From Pedobacter arcticus A12 (GTDB lineage Bacteria > Bacteroidota > Bacteroidia > Sphingobacteriales > Sphingobacteriaceae), in the NCBI RefSeq assembly GCF_000302595.1, contig NZ_JH947128.1:460287-524286 (forward strand): DNA of 64,000 nucleotides. Direction: 5' to 3'. Both the position numbers and the translations under genes were made by a program. Shown one piece after another: positions 17,307 to 26,319 of the stretch. The notes beneath the pieces are model-generated. The model searched no databases and had not been told where the DNA came from. It worked only from the letters and a program-made list of their open reading frames with translations. The first letter of the stretch is position 1. Each line of letters begins with the position of its first letter.

Positions 17307-18443
17307 TTGTATAACCCTATTCTATTCGTTGTTAGTGATTTTTATCCGGGCGGTGCACAACGCCAGATGTATGAAATAGACTTGTTTTGCAAAAGAACAG
17401 GTATTGAAATTGAAATATTATCTGTGAATAATTTAGCACAACATCCATATTTTCCCGATTTTTTCTATGATAAGCACATCAAACTAGGAACAAAAATTAT
17501 TTTTCATGATCAAATTTTTCCAAGGTCGAAAAATAGTACTTTTTACAAGGTCTTAACAAGATTCAAACAAATATTAAATCTCAAAGAACCCGACAAAAAA
17601 AGAACTTTCATTAATGGCTTTAAAAAAGTTGTGTTTATGGGTGAATACATACTAAGCCCTTTCCAGTTACTAATTGATAATAGGAGCATACCAATAGTAA
17701 ACATTATTATAATGTGCTCTCGCTTTCAAAGTGAGCATTATAGAAATTTAAACAAAAAAAATCAGTATAATTTCATTTCTGGTTTTGGAATAAAAGAAGA
17801 GATCGATTACGAATTTGAAGGTTTTGAAAACTTCGAGCACAATCATTTACCCTTGTCTATTGATGAAATAAATGATAATTGGAAAAAATGGAAATTCAAC
17901 GATAAGAGCAATAAAAAAATCGGAATTTTCACTCGTCTTGCTAAATCAAAACCTTTAGACCCTTTTTTCTATGCCTTTCATCTTCTTCAATCAGAAGACC
18001 CAAATTTAGAACTACATATCTTTGGAGCCGGAAGCCCCGAAGATGCAGAATACACTCGTTATATAAATCATTTAGGTCTAAAAAATGTTCATTTTAGGGG
18101 ACATCAAATAGACATAAAAAAAACTTTGAATATAGAAAATTTAGATTTAGTTTGGTTTCAAGGATATCTAAACCGGCCCGCGGGTTATGCTGGGTTTGAC
18201 ACTGCGCTAACAGGAACCCCTCAATTATTTTGGGACTTTTTCAGTGGAAAAAACTTAAGTATAAACGAAATCGATCATGTATATCCTCATTTTAAGGATA
18301 TTGGTAAGTTCGCCAAAGCATCCTTTGTGATTTTGACGAAAAAACTAATTGCAGAAAAATTAGCAGAAAAACAATTTAATGACATCATAGAAAACCGATC
18401 ATTAGAGCGAAACTTAGAAAACACAAAAAATTTTATTATCTAA
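17307..18443 (+). CDS. Glycosyltransferase, GT-B fold (GT4-like)
   Basis: This is a 378-residue protein. The start is TTG, one base after the previous stop. No nearer ATG would keep the conserved opening ILFVVSDFYPGGAQRQ, whose Gly-Gly loop is typical of GT4 acceptor domains. The C-terminal half has the IGIFTRLAKSKPLDPF strand-loop and LHIFGAGSP. The donor site is divergent: the region NRPAGYAGFDTALTGTPQLFW replaces the usual E-x7-E. The protein is cytoplasmic or membrane-peripheral and probably adds one sugar to the lipid-linked glycan. Donor and acceptor are unknown. Confidence 0.82.
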   Translation: MYNPILFVVSDFYPGGAQRQMYEIDLFCKRTGIEIEILSVNNLAQHPYFPDFFYDKHIKLGTKIIFHDQIFPRSKNSTFYKVLTRFKQILNLKEPDKKRTFINGFKKVVFMGEYILSPFQLLIDNRSIPIVNIIIMCSRFQSEHYRNLNKKNQYNFISGFGIKEEIDYEFEGFENFEHNHLPLSIDEINDNWKKWKFNDKSNKKIGIFTRLAKSKPLDPFFYAFHLLQSEDPNLELHIFGAGSPEDAEYTRYINHLGLKNVHFRGHQIDIKKTLNIENLDLVWFQGYLNRPAGYAGFDTALTGTPQLFWDFFSGKNLSINEIDHVYPHFKDIGKFAKASFVILTKKLIAEKLAEKQFNDIIENRSLERNLENTKNFII

Positions 18444-18726
18444 ATTTTATTATGAGGACCAATTTCATAAGCCTCTCTTTCGGGAGAGCAATCTTGATCT
18501 CAATCACATTGGCACTAATTTTTTAAATTACAGAAAAAAACCTCGTTAATCTCGGATGGAATCTATTATCTACTTAGCATGAAATTGTCTTGGATTTTGA
18601 AATTGACAATCGCCAATAAATAATATATTAAAAATTAGATGGATTTTTTTGTTAAAAATAGAATCCCTACCCATTTTACATATTGGCAAATGATTACGGG
18701 GTGTATGGGATTGCTTATAAATCAAT
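18444..18726. other. Gene-free gap, possible decayed gene
   Basis: This 283-base gap interrupts a compact operon. Short in-frame pieces on the + strand (for example, a 24-codon frame starting at about 18452 with a hydrophobic end, and an open stretch from about 18640 into the next gene start) look like remains of a coding region broken by stops. Nothing was assignable. It could hold a promoter for the following glycosyltransferase gene. Confidence 0.25.
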
Positions 18727-19830
18727 ATGAAAAACTTAGCTATTTTATCAATCAATCAGGACGCGTATTCAGAAACGTTTATCAAAATCCATAAAACTTT
18801 ACCCTTTAACATTTCTTATTACTATGGCAATGTAATCCCTACTCATCTTGAAGGCAAGGGTTATCTACTCAAAAATAAATTGTATAGGTTGTATATTTCT
18901 GTAGTAGCCAAAATTAAAAAAAAAGAAACTCGTCTTTTTGCTTTAGAACGTAGCTTAAGAAAAGAAAACATTGATGTTGTATTAGCAGAATACGGAACAA
19001 CTGGAGCTGAATGCTTAGCAATTGTTAAGAGCTTGAAGCTACCACTTCTTGTCTTTTTCCACGGTTATGATGCGTCCGTTACCTCTACTTTAGACTTGTA
19101 TAGAGTTAAATATTTGGCATTGTTTAAGTACGCGAGTTGTGTTTTTTCGGTATCAAATGCAATGACTGAGAAGCTAGTTAGCATTGGCTGCGATAGGAAA
19201 AAGATATGCTATAATGTTTATGGTCCTAACAATTTATTTCTGGGTGTTAAGCCCAATTTCGAAAACAACAATTTTGTCGCGATAGGTCGATTCGCGGATA
19301 AAAAAGCTCCTTATTACACCATTTTAGCCTTTAATCAAGTGGTAAAAAAACACCCTGATGCCAAATTGATAATGGCAGGTGACGGGCCTTTATGGAATGT
19401 TTGTAAAAACCTAATACTTCACCTAAATCTTCAAAGAAACGTATCGTTAATTGGGATAATTAATCCACAAGAATGGGCAAAGTTATTAGGAAATTGTATT
19501 GCTTTCTTACAACATTCTGTTACCGCAGCAACAGGAGACATGGAAGGCACTCCTGTTGCTGTTTTAGAGGCCTGCGCCGCAGGAATTCCGGTAATTTCAA
19601 CCTATCACGCCGGCATACCTGATATCATTGAACATGAGGAAAATGGTCTACTATGTGAAGAGCATGACGTCGACTTAATGGCCGTAAACATTATTAGAAT
19701 TTTTGAAAACAGACATTTTGCTCAAGAACTTGGTAAGAACTCTAAACTGAAAATTAAAGAAAGATTCTCAATAGACCAGCATTTACAAATTATTACTACG
19801 GAAATTGAATCATCCCTAAAAAGCTGCTAA
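18727..19830 (+). CDS. GT4 family glycosyltransferase
   Basis: This is a 367-residue GT-B enzyme. The N-terminal domain holds VLAEYGTTGAE and FFHGYDAS. The C-terminal Glycos_transf_1 domain holds the FVAIGRFADKKAP loop, KLIMAGDGPLW, and the donor-binding GTPVAVLEACAAG motif with the E-x7-E type acidic residue. It also has a SVTAATGDMEGTP segment of the kind seen in colanic acid WcaL-like transferases. It would transfer a hexose from a nucleotide sugar to the growing chain. It stands alone after a 283-base gap and is followed by a 51-base spacer. Confidence 0.88.
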   Translation: MKNLAILSINQDAYSETFIKIHKTLPFNISYYYGNVIPTHLEGKGYLLKNKLYRLYISVVAKIKKKETRLFALERSLRKENIDVVLAEYGTTGAECLAIVKSLKLPLLVFFHGYDASVTSTLDLYRVKYLALFKYASCVFSVSNAMTEKLVSIGCDRKKICYNVYGPNNLFLGVKPNFENNNFVAIGRFADKKAPYYTILAFNQVVKKHPDAKLIMAGDGPLWNVCKNLILHLNLQRNVSLIGIINPQEWAKLLGNCIAFLQHSVTAATGDMEGTPVAVLEACAAGIPVISTYHAGIPDIIEHEENGLLCEEHDVDLMAVNIIRIFENRHFAQELGKNSKLKIKERFSIDQHLQIITTEIESSLKSC

Positions 19831-19881
19831 TAGAAAGCTAAACTACTGAAAAGTAAGTACTATGATCTAAAATAAGAAACG

Positions 19882-20892
19882 ATGAAAATAGACGTATTAA
19901 GTAACGAATATATTTCAATTAGGGCGCTACCCATTAATTACAAGGAAAGTGATTCGAAGATTTTCAAGAGAGAGTTCAAAAAGCTCATTCCACAAAATAA
20001 CGTTTCAATACTTAAAAATGCAACTATTGTAGAGGAAACAATATTCCATAATTATTGTATTTTAGGTAATTACACCCATACTTTTAAACTTGACTGGCAG
20101 TACAAAAGTAAGGTTATTTTAAAAAGATTTATTTTCCCCCAATTAAAGGTTGAAAAAGCTATTTGGATTACAGATGATCTAAGTCCAGGGTATTTCCACT
20201 GGTTTTTAGATTGTTTACCCAGACTTTTAAACATCGATAAAACAGACAGTGATAAAAATGGGGTAATAATTTTAACGCCGGAAACTGTTGGACAAAATTT
20301 TGTAACAGATTCTTTAGACTTAATGGGCTACAAATATTTTGTAAAAACAGATAAAAAAGTAAATATAAAGTGTGAGGAGCTTTTAGTAGGCAACCATTGT
20401 GCATATACTACTGGAAATTACAACGAGCCCTTAATTAAAGAATTGAGAGACATATTTCTAAAGAAAATCAAAGTTCAAAAAAGTTCAACAAAAAAATGGG
20501 TTTATATTAGTAGAGATAAATCAACTAGGCGAAAAGCCACAAACGAGGCTGGATTGGTAAATATGTTACTAGCGCTAAACGTTGAGGTTCACTATTTTGA
20601 GGAGTACAGTTTTTTAAAACAAATGGACATCATTGCGCACACAGATTATTTAATTTCTATACATGGGGCTAGTTTGACAAATATGCTTTTTATGAGTGAG
20701 AACACACACGTAATAGAGCTACGAAATGATGTTGATACCCATAGCAATTGTTACTTTAGTTTAGCTGCGGCCTTAGATATAAATTATCATTACTTACTTA
20801 ATAAAGGGAATGACGATATTCCCCATTTCGCAAATTTAATAATAGATATAGAAGCTTTAAAAAATTATATTCTTAATTTAAGAAAGGATTAA
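19882..20892 (+). CDS. GT61 (DUF563) family glycosyltransferase
   Basis: This is a 336-residue protein. Hallmarks of the GT61/DUF563 family are GYFHWFLDCLPRLL (about 107-120), VYISRDKSTRRKATNE (about 211-226) and the C-terminal SIHGASLTNMLFM with its invariant His-Gly-Ala. Family members in eukaryotes transfer xylose or GlcNAc; bacterial ones in glycan loci are largely uncharacterised. It has no membrane segment and is probably peripheral on the inner membrane. Codon use is AT-rich, as in its neighbours. Confidence 0.87.
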   Translation: MKIDVLSNEYISIRALPINYKESDSKIFKREFKKLIPQNNVSILKNATIVEETIFHNYCILGNYTHTFKLDWQYKSKVILKRFIFPQLKVEKAIWITDDLSPGYFHWFLDCLPRLLNIDKTDSDKNGVIILTPETVGQNFVTDSLDLMGYKYFVKTDKKVNIKCEELLVGNHCAYTTGNYNEPLIKELRDIFLKKIKVQKSSTKKWVYISRDKSTRRKATNEAGLVNMLLALNVEVHYFEEYSFLKQMDIIAHTDYLISIHGASLTNMLFMSENTHVIELRNDVDTHSNCYFSLAAALDINYHYLLNKGNDDIPHFANLIIDIEALKNYILNLRKD

Positions 20893-20929
20893 CCAACCCA
20901 TTTTTAGTTTCCAACTAAGCATTTACATT

Positions 20930-21871
20930 ATGCCCGATTTAGCGCCCATCATATTATTTGTATATAACCGCCCTTGGCATACTAAGCAAACTTTACAAGC
21001 TTTGATGGCAAATAAACTAGCTAAAGACTCTATTCTGTTCATTTATTCTGACGGATTAAAAGATGATGCAACAGAGGTGCAAAAAATTGCTTTTCAAGAA
21101 ACCAGGCAAGTTCTCAAAAACGAAAAATGGTGTAAAGAAGTGCATATTGTTGAAAGAGAAATTAATTTTGGACTTGCTGAAAACGTGATTACGGGAGTTA
21201 CTGAAATTTTAAATAGATATGGGAAAATTATTGTGTTAGAAGATGATTTAGTGACTTCCCCATATTTTCTTGATTATTGCAATGATGGGTTAAATATTTA
21301 TCAAGATAGCCAAAATGTTTATTCAATAAATGCTTATCAATTTCCAATAGATTTTGGAAATAGTAACCCTGAGGCCTTTTTGTGCCCATTAGCTACAAGT
21401 TCGTGGGGATGGGCAACTTGGAAATCAAAGTGGGATAAGCTAGATGCCTCTTTAGAATATGGAGAACTAATCCAGAGCAATAATCAACTAAAAAAAAGAT
21501 TTGATTTCGGTAGTTACCAATTTTCTAATATGTTAGAAAATAAAAAGTCTTGGGCTATTAAATGGTATTATTCTGTTTTTATTAGAAATGGTTTAGGTGT
21601 GTTCACAACGGAGTCTTTAGTGAAAAACATCGGGTTTGACGGAACTGGTGAAAATTGTGGGATAGAAGAACTTGATCAATCTTTTTTTGAAAAAGGAATA
21701 TCTGTTCAATTAAAGGAGAATATTCATTTGAAATATTACATGGATATGCTCAATTATTTTTCAGTGCCTAAAAAACTAAAACGTGACTTTCCGCAAAACA
21801 AGAGTAATCCTACTTTTGTAACACTAAAAAGTATCTTAAAGAAATTTTTGGTATTTTCAAAACTAAAATAA
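20930..21871 (+). CDS. GT-A glycosyltransferase (GNT-I-like / GT2-related)
   Basis: This is a 313-residue protein. It opens with APIILFVYNRPWHTKQTLQAL, has the nucleotide-binding region ILFIYSDG, and carries the metal-binding acidic motif VLEDDLVTSP (about 103-112). The segment SWGWATWKSKWDKLD and the GLGVFTTESLVKNIGFDG stretch are typical of the bacterial family related to GNT-I glycosyltransferases. It would use a UDP- or GDP-sugar and a divalent metal. It is followed after 2 bases by an acyltransferase gene, so it may add a sugar that is then acylated. Confidence 0.83.
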   Translation: MPDLAPIILFVYNRPWHTKQTLQALMANKLAKDSILFIYSDGLKDDATEVQKIAFQETRQVLKNEKWCKEVHIVEREINFGLAENVITGVTEILNRYGKIIVLEDDLVTSPYFLDYCNDGLNIYQDSQNVYSINAYQFPIDFGNSNPEAFLCPLATSSWGWATWKSKWDKLDASLEYGELIQSNNQLKKRFDFGSYQFSNMLENKKSWAIKWYYSVFIRNGLGVFTTESLVKNIGFDGTGENCGIEELDQSFFEKGISVQLKENIHLKYYMDMLNYFSVPKKLKRDFPQNKSNPTFVTLKSILKKFLVFSKLK

Positions 21872-21873
21872 AG

Positions 21874-22521
21874 GTGTTGATTAAACAATTTAAAATACTG
21901 CTAAAAAGTGTACTTAGGAGACTAATGGCCTCAATTAACATTGAGAACTTTGTCGATGAGGAAAAAGTCAAACGTTGCTTAACACAGGTAACTATAGGGG
22001 ACGATTCAAGGTTCTATCCTGAAGCGAAAGTTTTTAACTACAGCGACATTTTATCTAAAATTCAAATAGGAACTCATACCCATATTAGAGGAGAGTTAGT
22101 TGTTTTTCCGTCGGGTGGTGTCATAAAAATAGGAAATGACTGCTTTATTGGAGAACGTAGCAAAATATGGTCTCAAAGCAGTGTTTTAATTGGAAATAAT
22201 GTGTTAATCTCTCACGATGTAAACATTCATGATACCAACTCGCATCCATTAAACAATATTGAGCGACGAGAAGATTATAGACAAATAATTAGCTCTGGAT
22301 TTTCCAAAACAAACACAAATGTAATTACCAAGGCGGTTAAGATAGACGATGATGTATGGATTGGATTTAATTCGATTATTATGAAAGGTGTACATATTGG
22401 AAAAGGTTCAATTGTGGCAGCAGGGAGTGTTGTAACGAGCAATATTCCAGAGTTTACTTTGGTAGCTGGTAATCCTGCAAAACCGATAAAAAGTCTAAAA
22501 GAAAATGAAGAGTACCTTTAA
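21874..22521 (+). CDS. Hexapeptide-repeat acyltransferase (LbH family)
   Basis: This is a 215-residue protein starting with GTG, 2 bases after the previous stop. A short helical N-terminus leads to left-handed beta-helix coils from about residue 60. The catalytic-type His lies in the loop NVLISHDVNIHDTNSHPL, followed by DVWIGFNSIIMKGVHIGKGSIVAAGSVV and the closing AGNPAKPIKSL. This is the WcaF/maltose-acetyltransferase-like O-acetyltransferase pattern. Acetyl-CoA donor and a glycan sugar hydroxyl acceptor are expected. It overlaps the next acyltransferase by 17 bases. Confidence 0.87.
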   Translation: MLIKQFKILLKSVLRRLMASINIENFVDEEKVKRCLTQVTIGDDSRFYPEAKVFNYSDILSKIQIGTHTHIRGELVVFPSGGVIKIGNDCFIGERSKIWSQSSVLIGNNVLISHDVNIHDTNSHPLNNIERREDYRQIISSGFSKTNTNVITKAVKIDDDVWIGFNSIIMKGVHIGKGSIVAAGSVVTSNIPEFTLVAGNPAKPIKSLKENEEYL

Positions 22522-23125
22522 AAGAATCATCAAAAAGATTTTCTTTGAAGATAAAGAAAACGACCTTAAACGCTATAAAGCAAATTTAGATGTTAATCCT
22601 AATGCTATTATAAAGTCTTTTGATCTTGATTTCAGAAGTAAGATTGAAAACAGGAAATATGTCACCATTGGATCAAACTGTTTGATCAGCGCAACTTTTA
22701 CTTTTGAAACTTCAAAAGGCGAAATCAAAATTGGTAATAATATTCATATTGGCGGCGCACATTTTATTTGCAGAACAAAAATAGAAATTGAAGATGATGT
22801 AACTATGGCCTGGGGTATTACCATTTACGACCATAATTCTCACAGCATCTACTGGGAAGAAAGGAAAAATGACAATTTGCAATGTTATAAAGACTACTTA
22901 GAATTTAATGGAGATTCCATTAAAAGAAAGGACTGGTCGAATGTTGTTTCACGCCCAATTTTAATTAAATGTAAAGCCTGGGTCGGCTTTAATGTAACTA
23001 TACTAAAAGGGGTAACTATTGGCGAGGGGGCGGTAATTGGAGCTGGTAGTTTTGTTGTTAAAGACGTAGAGCCGTTTACCGTTGTAGGTGGCAACCCTGC
23101 AAGACTTATAAAGAGAATAGAATGA
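22505..23125 (+). CDS. Hexapeptide-repeat acyltransferase (LbH family), second copy
   Basis: This is a 206-residue protein overlapping the previous acyltransferase gene by 17 bases. It has LbH coils with ITIYDHNSHSIYW carrying the catalytic-type His, KAWVGFNVTILKGVTIGEGAVIGAGSFV, and the terminal GGNPARLIKRI. The sequence differs clearly from its neighbour, so this is not a recent duplication; two enzymes probably modify different positions or sugars. The next gene starts within its stop codon region (4-base overlap). Confidence 0.87.
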   Translation: MKSTFKRIIKKIFFEDKENDLKRYKANLDVNPNAIIKSFDLDFRSKIENRKYVTIGSNCLISATFTFETSKGEIKIGNNIHIGGAHFICRTKIEIEDDVTMAWGITIYDHNSHSIYWEERKNDNLQCYKDYLEFNGDSIKRKDWSNVVSRPILIKCKAWVGFNVTILKGVTIGEGAVIGAGSFVVKDVEPFTVVGGNPARLIKRIE

Positions 23126-24021
23126 AATTATTGATAATTGGCTCCAAAGGATTTATTGGCCAACATTTATTAGATTTTTACCGACAACAGATTGATAAAG
23201 ATGTTTGGGGCTGTGATGTAAATGCTGATTTTGAGGATTCTAAATACATTTTGATGGATAATAGTAATTCTGATTTTGAAAGTGTTTTTAGGAATAACTA
23301 TTTTGATGCATGTATTAATTGTTCGGGTGCAGCGAGTGTTCCCGAATCTTTGAAAAATCCGTCTCGTGATTTTTATTTGAATACGTTTAATGTTTTTAAT
23401 CTATTAAATAACATTCGAATATTTTCACCGAGCTGTAAGTTCTTAAATTTATCGAGCGCAGCCGTTTACGGCAATCCCACCACACTTCCAATATCAGAAA
23501 ATGCAAGCTTAGATCCAATGTCTCCTTATGGTTACCATAAAGTAATGGCAGAGAACATTTGCAAGGAGTTTAAGGAGTTTTATAAAATAGAGGCTTGCAC
23601 TGTCAGAATTTTTTCCGCTTATGGAAATTCATTAAAAAAGCAATTATTTTGGGATGTTTATAAGAAAAGTAAAGACTCAAACTGTATGGAGTTTTTTGGT
23701 ACAGGAAAAGAAACTAGAGACTTTATCCATATTTCAGATGTTGTGCAGGCAATTGATTTAATTTTACAAAATTCTTCTTTTGATGTTGATTGTTATAATA
23801 TTGCAAACGGTAAAGAAATAGAAATTAAAACCGCTATTGAGCATTTATTAAAACATTTAGGCTGGCAAGGCGAATTCAAATTCAACAACCATAATAGAGA
23901 AGGAGATCCACTTTACTGGTGTGCAGACATCAGCAAAATAAAAAAGTTGGGATACGCTCAAAAAGTAAAAATAGAAGATGGTTTAAAAGACTATAGTGAA
24001 TGGCTAAAAGAATTAGATTAG
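23122..24021 (+). CDS. NAD-dependent epimerase/dehydratase (extended SDR)
   Basis: This is a 299-residue enzyme. The Rossmann dinucleotide motif is GSKGFIGQHLL (about 7-17). Ser-x-Ala-Ala appears in NLSSAAVYGNP, and the catalytic YxxxK is in SPYGYHKVMAE. The FGTGKETRDFIHISDVVQAI segment is typical of nucleotide-sugar epimerases and reductases. It probably makes or modifies a nucleotide sugar (4-epimerase, reductase or similar) for this locus. The exact reaction cannot be told from the motifs. It overlaps both neighbours, by 4 and 22 bases. Confidence 0.88.
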   Translation: MKLLIIGSKGFIGQHLLDFYRQQIDKDVWGCDVNADFEDSKYILMDNSNSDFESVFRNNYFDACINCSGAASVPESLKNPSRDFYLNTFNVFNLLNNIRIFSPSCKFLNLSSAAVYGNPTTLPISENASLDPMSPYGYHKVMAENICKEFKEFYKIEACTVRIFSAYGNSLKKQLFWDVYKKSKDSNCMEFFGTGKETRDFIHISDVVQAIDLILQNSSFDVDCYNIANGKEIEIKTAIEHLLKHLGWQGEFKFNNHNREGDPLYWCADISKIKKLGYAQKVKIEDGLKDYSEWLKELD

Positions 24022-25148
24022 GTTTAACATATGTTTATGATGAAAACTGGATTGGAGGCACTTATTACATTGAAAACTTAGTAAAATCACTTAATACATT
24101 AGAAGATACTGAAAAACCAGAAATTGTAGCTATAGTGGTTAAAAAGAGTGATTTCTTACTGTTAGAAAAAAGCACCTCTTACCCATACTTGAAGTTCCAA
24201 ATTCATTCTGGAGAAAAAAATCTATTGTTCAGATTATTTAATGTAGTAACCAGAAGGCTATTTGAAAAATCTCTCTTTTCGTTAAAAATCGCAAATCTTG
24301 ACGGGGTATTTCCATATTCAAATTCCGTACAATTTGATTTAGCTAAAAAAAAAATATATTGGATACCTGATTTTCAAGATCATTTTCTGCCTAAAATGTT
24401 TTCTGCAGCAGAATTAGAAAATAGGCTAAAGTTGCAGAAAAAAATAGTGTACAGCAACTTAGATTTAGTAATAAGTAGCAGGGATGCTTTTAACCATTTA
24501 AAACAAATTTTCCCTGATTATACTGTTTCACCTCATGTTGTTCCTTTTGCTGTTTCTCTCCCACATTTACGAGATAATACAAAGATAATTGAGGTAAACC
24601 AACGAAAAATACCTGACAATTATTTTATTTGTTGCAATCAGTTTTGGGCTCATAAAAATCATTTAATTATTTTAAAGGCCATCAAACACTTGAAAGATAA
24701 TGGACAGGAAGTAAATGTGATTTTTACTGGAAACGTTAGTGGAAGTTTCGAAAGTCAGGTCTATTACAAAACATTAACAGACTTTATAGAAACCCATAAC
24801 TTATCAACGAATGCTATTCTACTAGGTTTCGTAGATAGAGAGATACAACTCAACTTACTTTTAAATGCCACAGCAGTTATCCAACCTTCTTTGTTTGAAG
24901 GTTGGAGTACCATTGTTGAGGACGCTAAATTCCTAAATAAGTCGCTTATAATATCTGATTTAAAAATTCATAGAGAGCAACTAGAAAAATACGAGGTTCA
25001 GTATTTCGACCCGAGTAATGAAATAGATCTTGCGACCCATCTTAATTTGACAATTGATAAAGGAAATGAATCAAAAAATATTTCCTCAAATTATCGAGAA
25101 AATTCAATTTCTTTTGCAAAAAAATTCATGGCTATCTTACAAGAATAA
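24000..25148 (+). CDS. GT4 family glycosyltransferase
   Basis: This is a 382-residue GT-B enzyme. The opening RLGLTYVYDENWIGGTYYIENLV has the acceptor-domain Gly-Gly loop. The C-terminal domain holds ICCNQFWAHKNHLIILKAI, VIFTGNVSGS and the donor site PSLFEGWSTIVEDA. The pattern resembles the RfaG/mannosyltransferase group used in O-antigen synthesis. The chosen ATG lies inside the end of the epimerase gene (22-base overlap), and a later Met is not placed to preserve the first strand. The donor sugar is unknown. Confidence 0.87.
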   Translation: MAKRIRLGLTYVYDENWIGGTYYIENLVKSLNTLEDTEKPEIVAIVVKKSDFLLLEKSTSYPYLKFQIHSGEKNLLFRLFNVVTRRLFEKSLFSLKIANLDGVFPYSNSVQFDLAKKKIYWIPDFQDHFLPKMFSAAELENRLKLQKKIVYSNLDLVISSRDAFNHLKQIFPDYTVSPHVVPFAVSLPHLRDNTKIIEVNQRKIPDNYFICCNQFWAHKNHLIILKAIKHLKDNGQEVNVIFTGNVSGSFESQVYYKTLTDFIETHNLSTNAILLGFVDREIQLNLLLNATAVIQPSLFEGWSTIVEDAKFLNKSLIISDLKIHREQLEKYEVQYFDPSNEIDLATHLNLTIDKGNESKNISSNYRENSISFAKKFMAILQE

Positions 25149-25263
25149 AACGGCCTCATAATAGTTTATAAACCAGGATATAAATATTTTGTTTTTAAAA
25201 AAATGCTCCTCATAATCCAAGAGCAGGATTTGTTCAATTTAAAATACTTATCAAATAAGTAAA

Positions 25264-26151
25264 ATGAGTACTCCCCCTAAAATCTCCATTATTACGCCTT
25301 CTTTTAATCAGGCAGATTATCTAGAAGAAACTATCCTTTCTATAATTAATCAAGGTTACCCAAATTTAGAGTACATTATTATCGATGGAGGCAGTACAGA
25401 CGGGTCTGTAGAAATTATCAAGAAACACCAACAGCATCTTAAATATTGGGTAAGTGAGCCAGACAAGGGACAAGCGGATGCCATTAATAAAGGTTTAAAA
25501 CATTGTACTGGAGATATTTTTAATTGGATAAATAGTGATGATTACTTGGAGCCAGATTCATTATTTCTAATAGCCAAAAACTGGAGAAGAGGCTTTTGTT
25601 TAGGAGGAAAGGTTCGTAATTTTTTCCAGGATAGTATTGAAGATGGTGGAGTGCATCCTAATAAGATTAAGTCTTTGTCAGAATTTATTTCCTTAGAATC
25701 AAAGTATCACCAACCAGGTTTGTGGTTTGATTTGTCACAACTACAGAAAGTTCTACCAATAAATATTAATTCCAGATATTATTTTGACAGAATACTAATG
25801 ATCAAGTTTTTTCTGAAAAATGGAGTTAGTATTATTGAGATTGATCTTGTTCTGGTAAACTTCAGGGTTCATCAAGATTCAAAAACAGTTTTAATACAAA
25901 ATTCAGCTCAGCATGAACTTATCAGTTTTTATGAAGACCTTTTAGGCGATAAAACCTATCAACCGCATTGGAAAAACATAAAAAAAACACTTAATCAGCA
26001 CATCATAGCTCACCAGCTAATTGGTGAGTGGAGAGCGAGTACAGGAGGTAAGTTGGAGAAAATTTACAGCTATTTTATAATGGGTATTAACAACATAAAG
26101 ATTTTGAAAAGTAGGGTGTTTTATACCATCTTAAAAAATGAAGTATTATAA
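25264..26151 (+). CDS. GT2 family glycosyltransferase
   Basis: This is a 295-residue GT-A enzyme. ISIITPSFNQADYLEETILSI is followed by the UDP-binding IIIDGGSTDGS (about 39-49) and the metal motif WINSDDYLEPDS (about 91-102). In this subgroup the DSDD-type acidic pair lies after an asparagine, and CTGDIFNW is also typical. It is a cytoplasmic inverting transferase. It is flanked by short AT-rich gaps (115 and 168 bases) that hold no gene. Confidence 0.9.
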   Translation: MSTPPKISIITPSFNQADYLEETILSIINQGYPNLEYIIIDGGSTDGSVEIIKKHQQHLKYWVSEPDKGQADAINKGLKHCTGDIFNWINSDDYLEPDSLFLIAKNWRRGFCLGGKVRNFFQDSIEDGGVHPNKIKSLSEFISLESKYHQPGLWFDLSQLQKVLPININSRYYFDRILMIKFFLKNGVSIIEIDLVLVNFRVHQDSKTVLIQNSAQHELISFYEDLLGDKTYQPHWKNIKKTLNQHIIAHQLIGEWRASTGGKLEKIYSYFIMGINNIKILKSRVFYTILKNEVL

Positions 26152-26319
26152 CTAACAACTTGCACTGAAAGTTCATAAGTTTGTTAAAAAAGGATAGACT
26201 TCTTTCTAGTAAAAAAGTTAAAATATGCAAAACACAAAAATGATTATAACGAAATAAATATTTTTAGAAGCTGAAAGTCTTGCACTAAAGTGCATAATTT
26301 CAACTAACGGATTAGTCCA

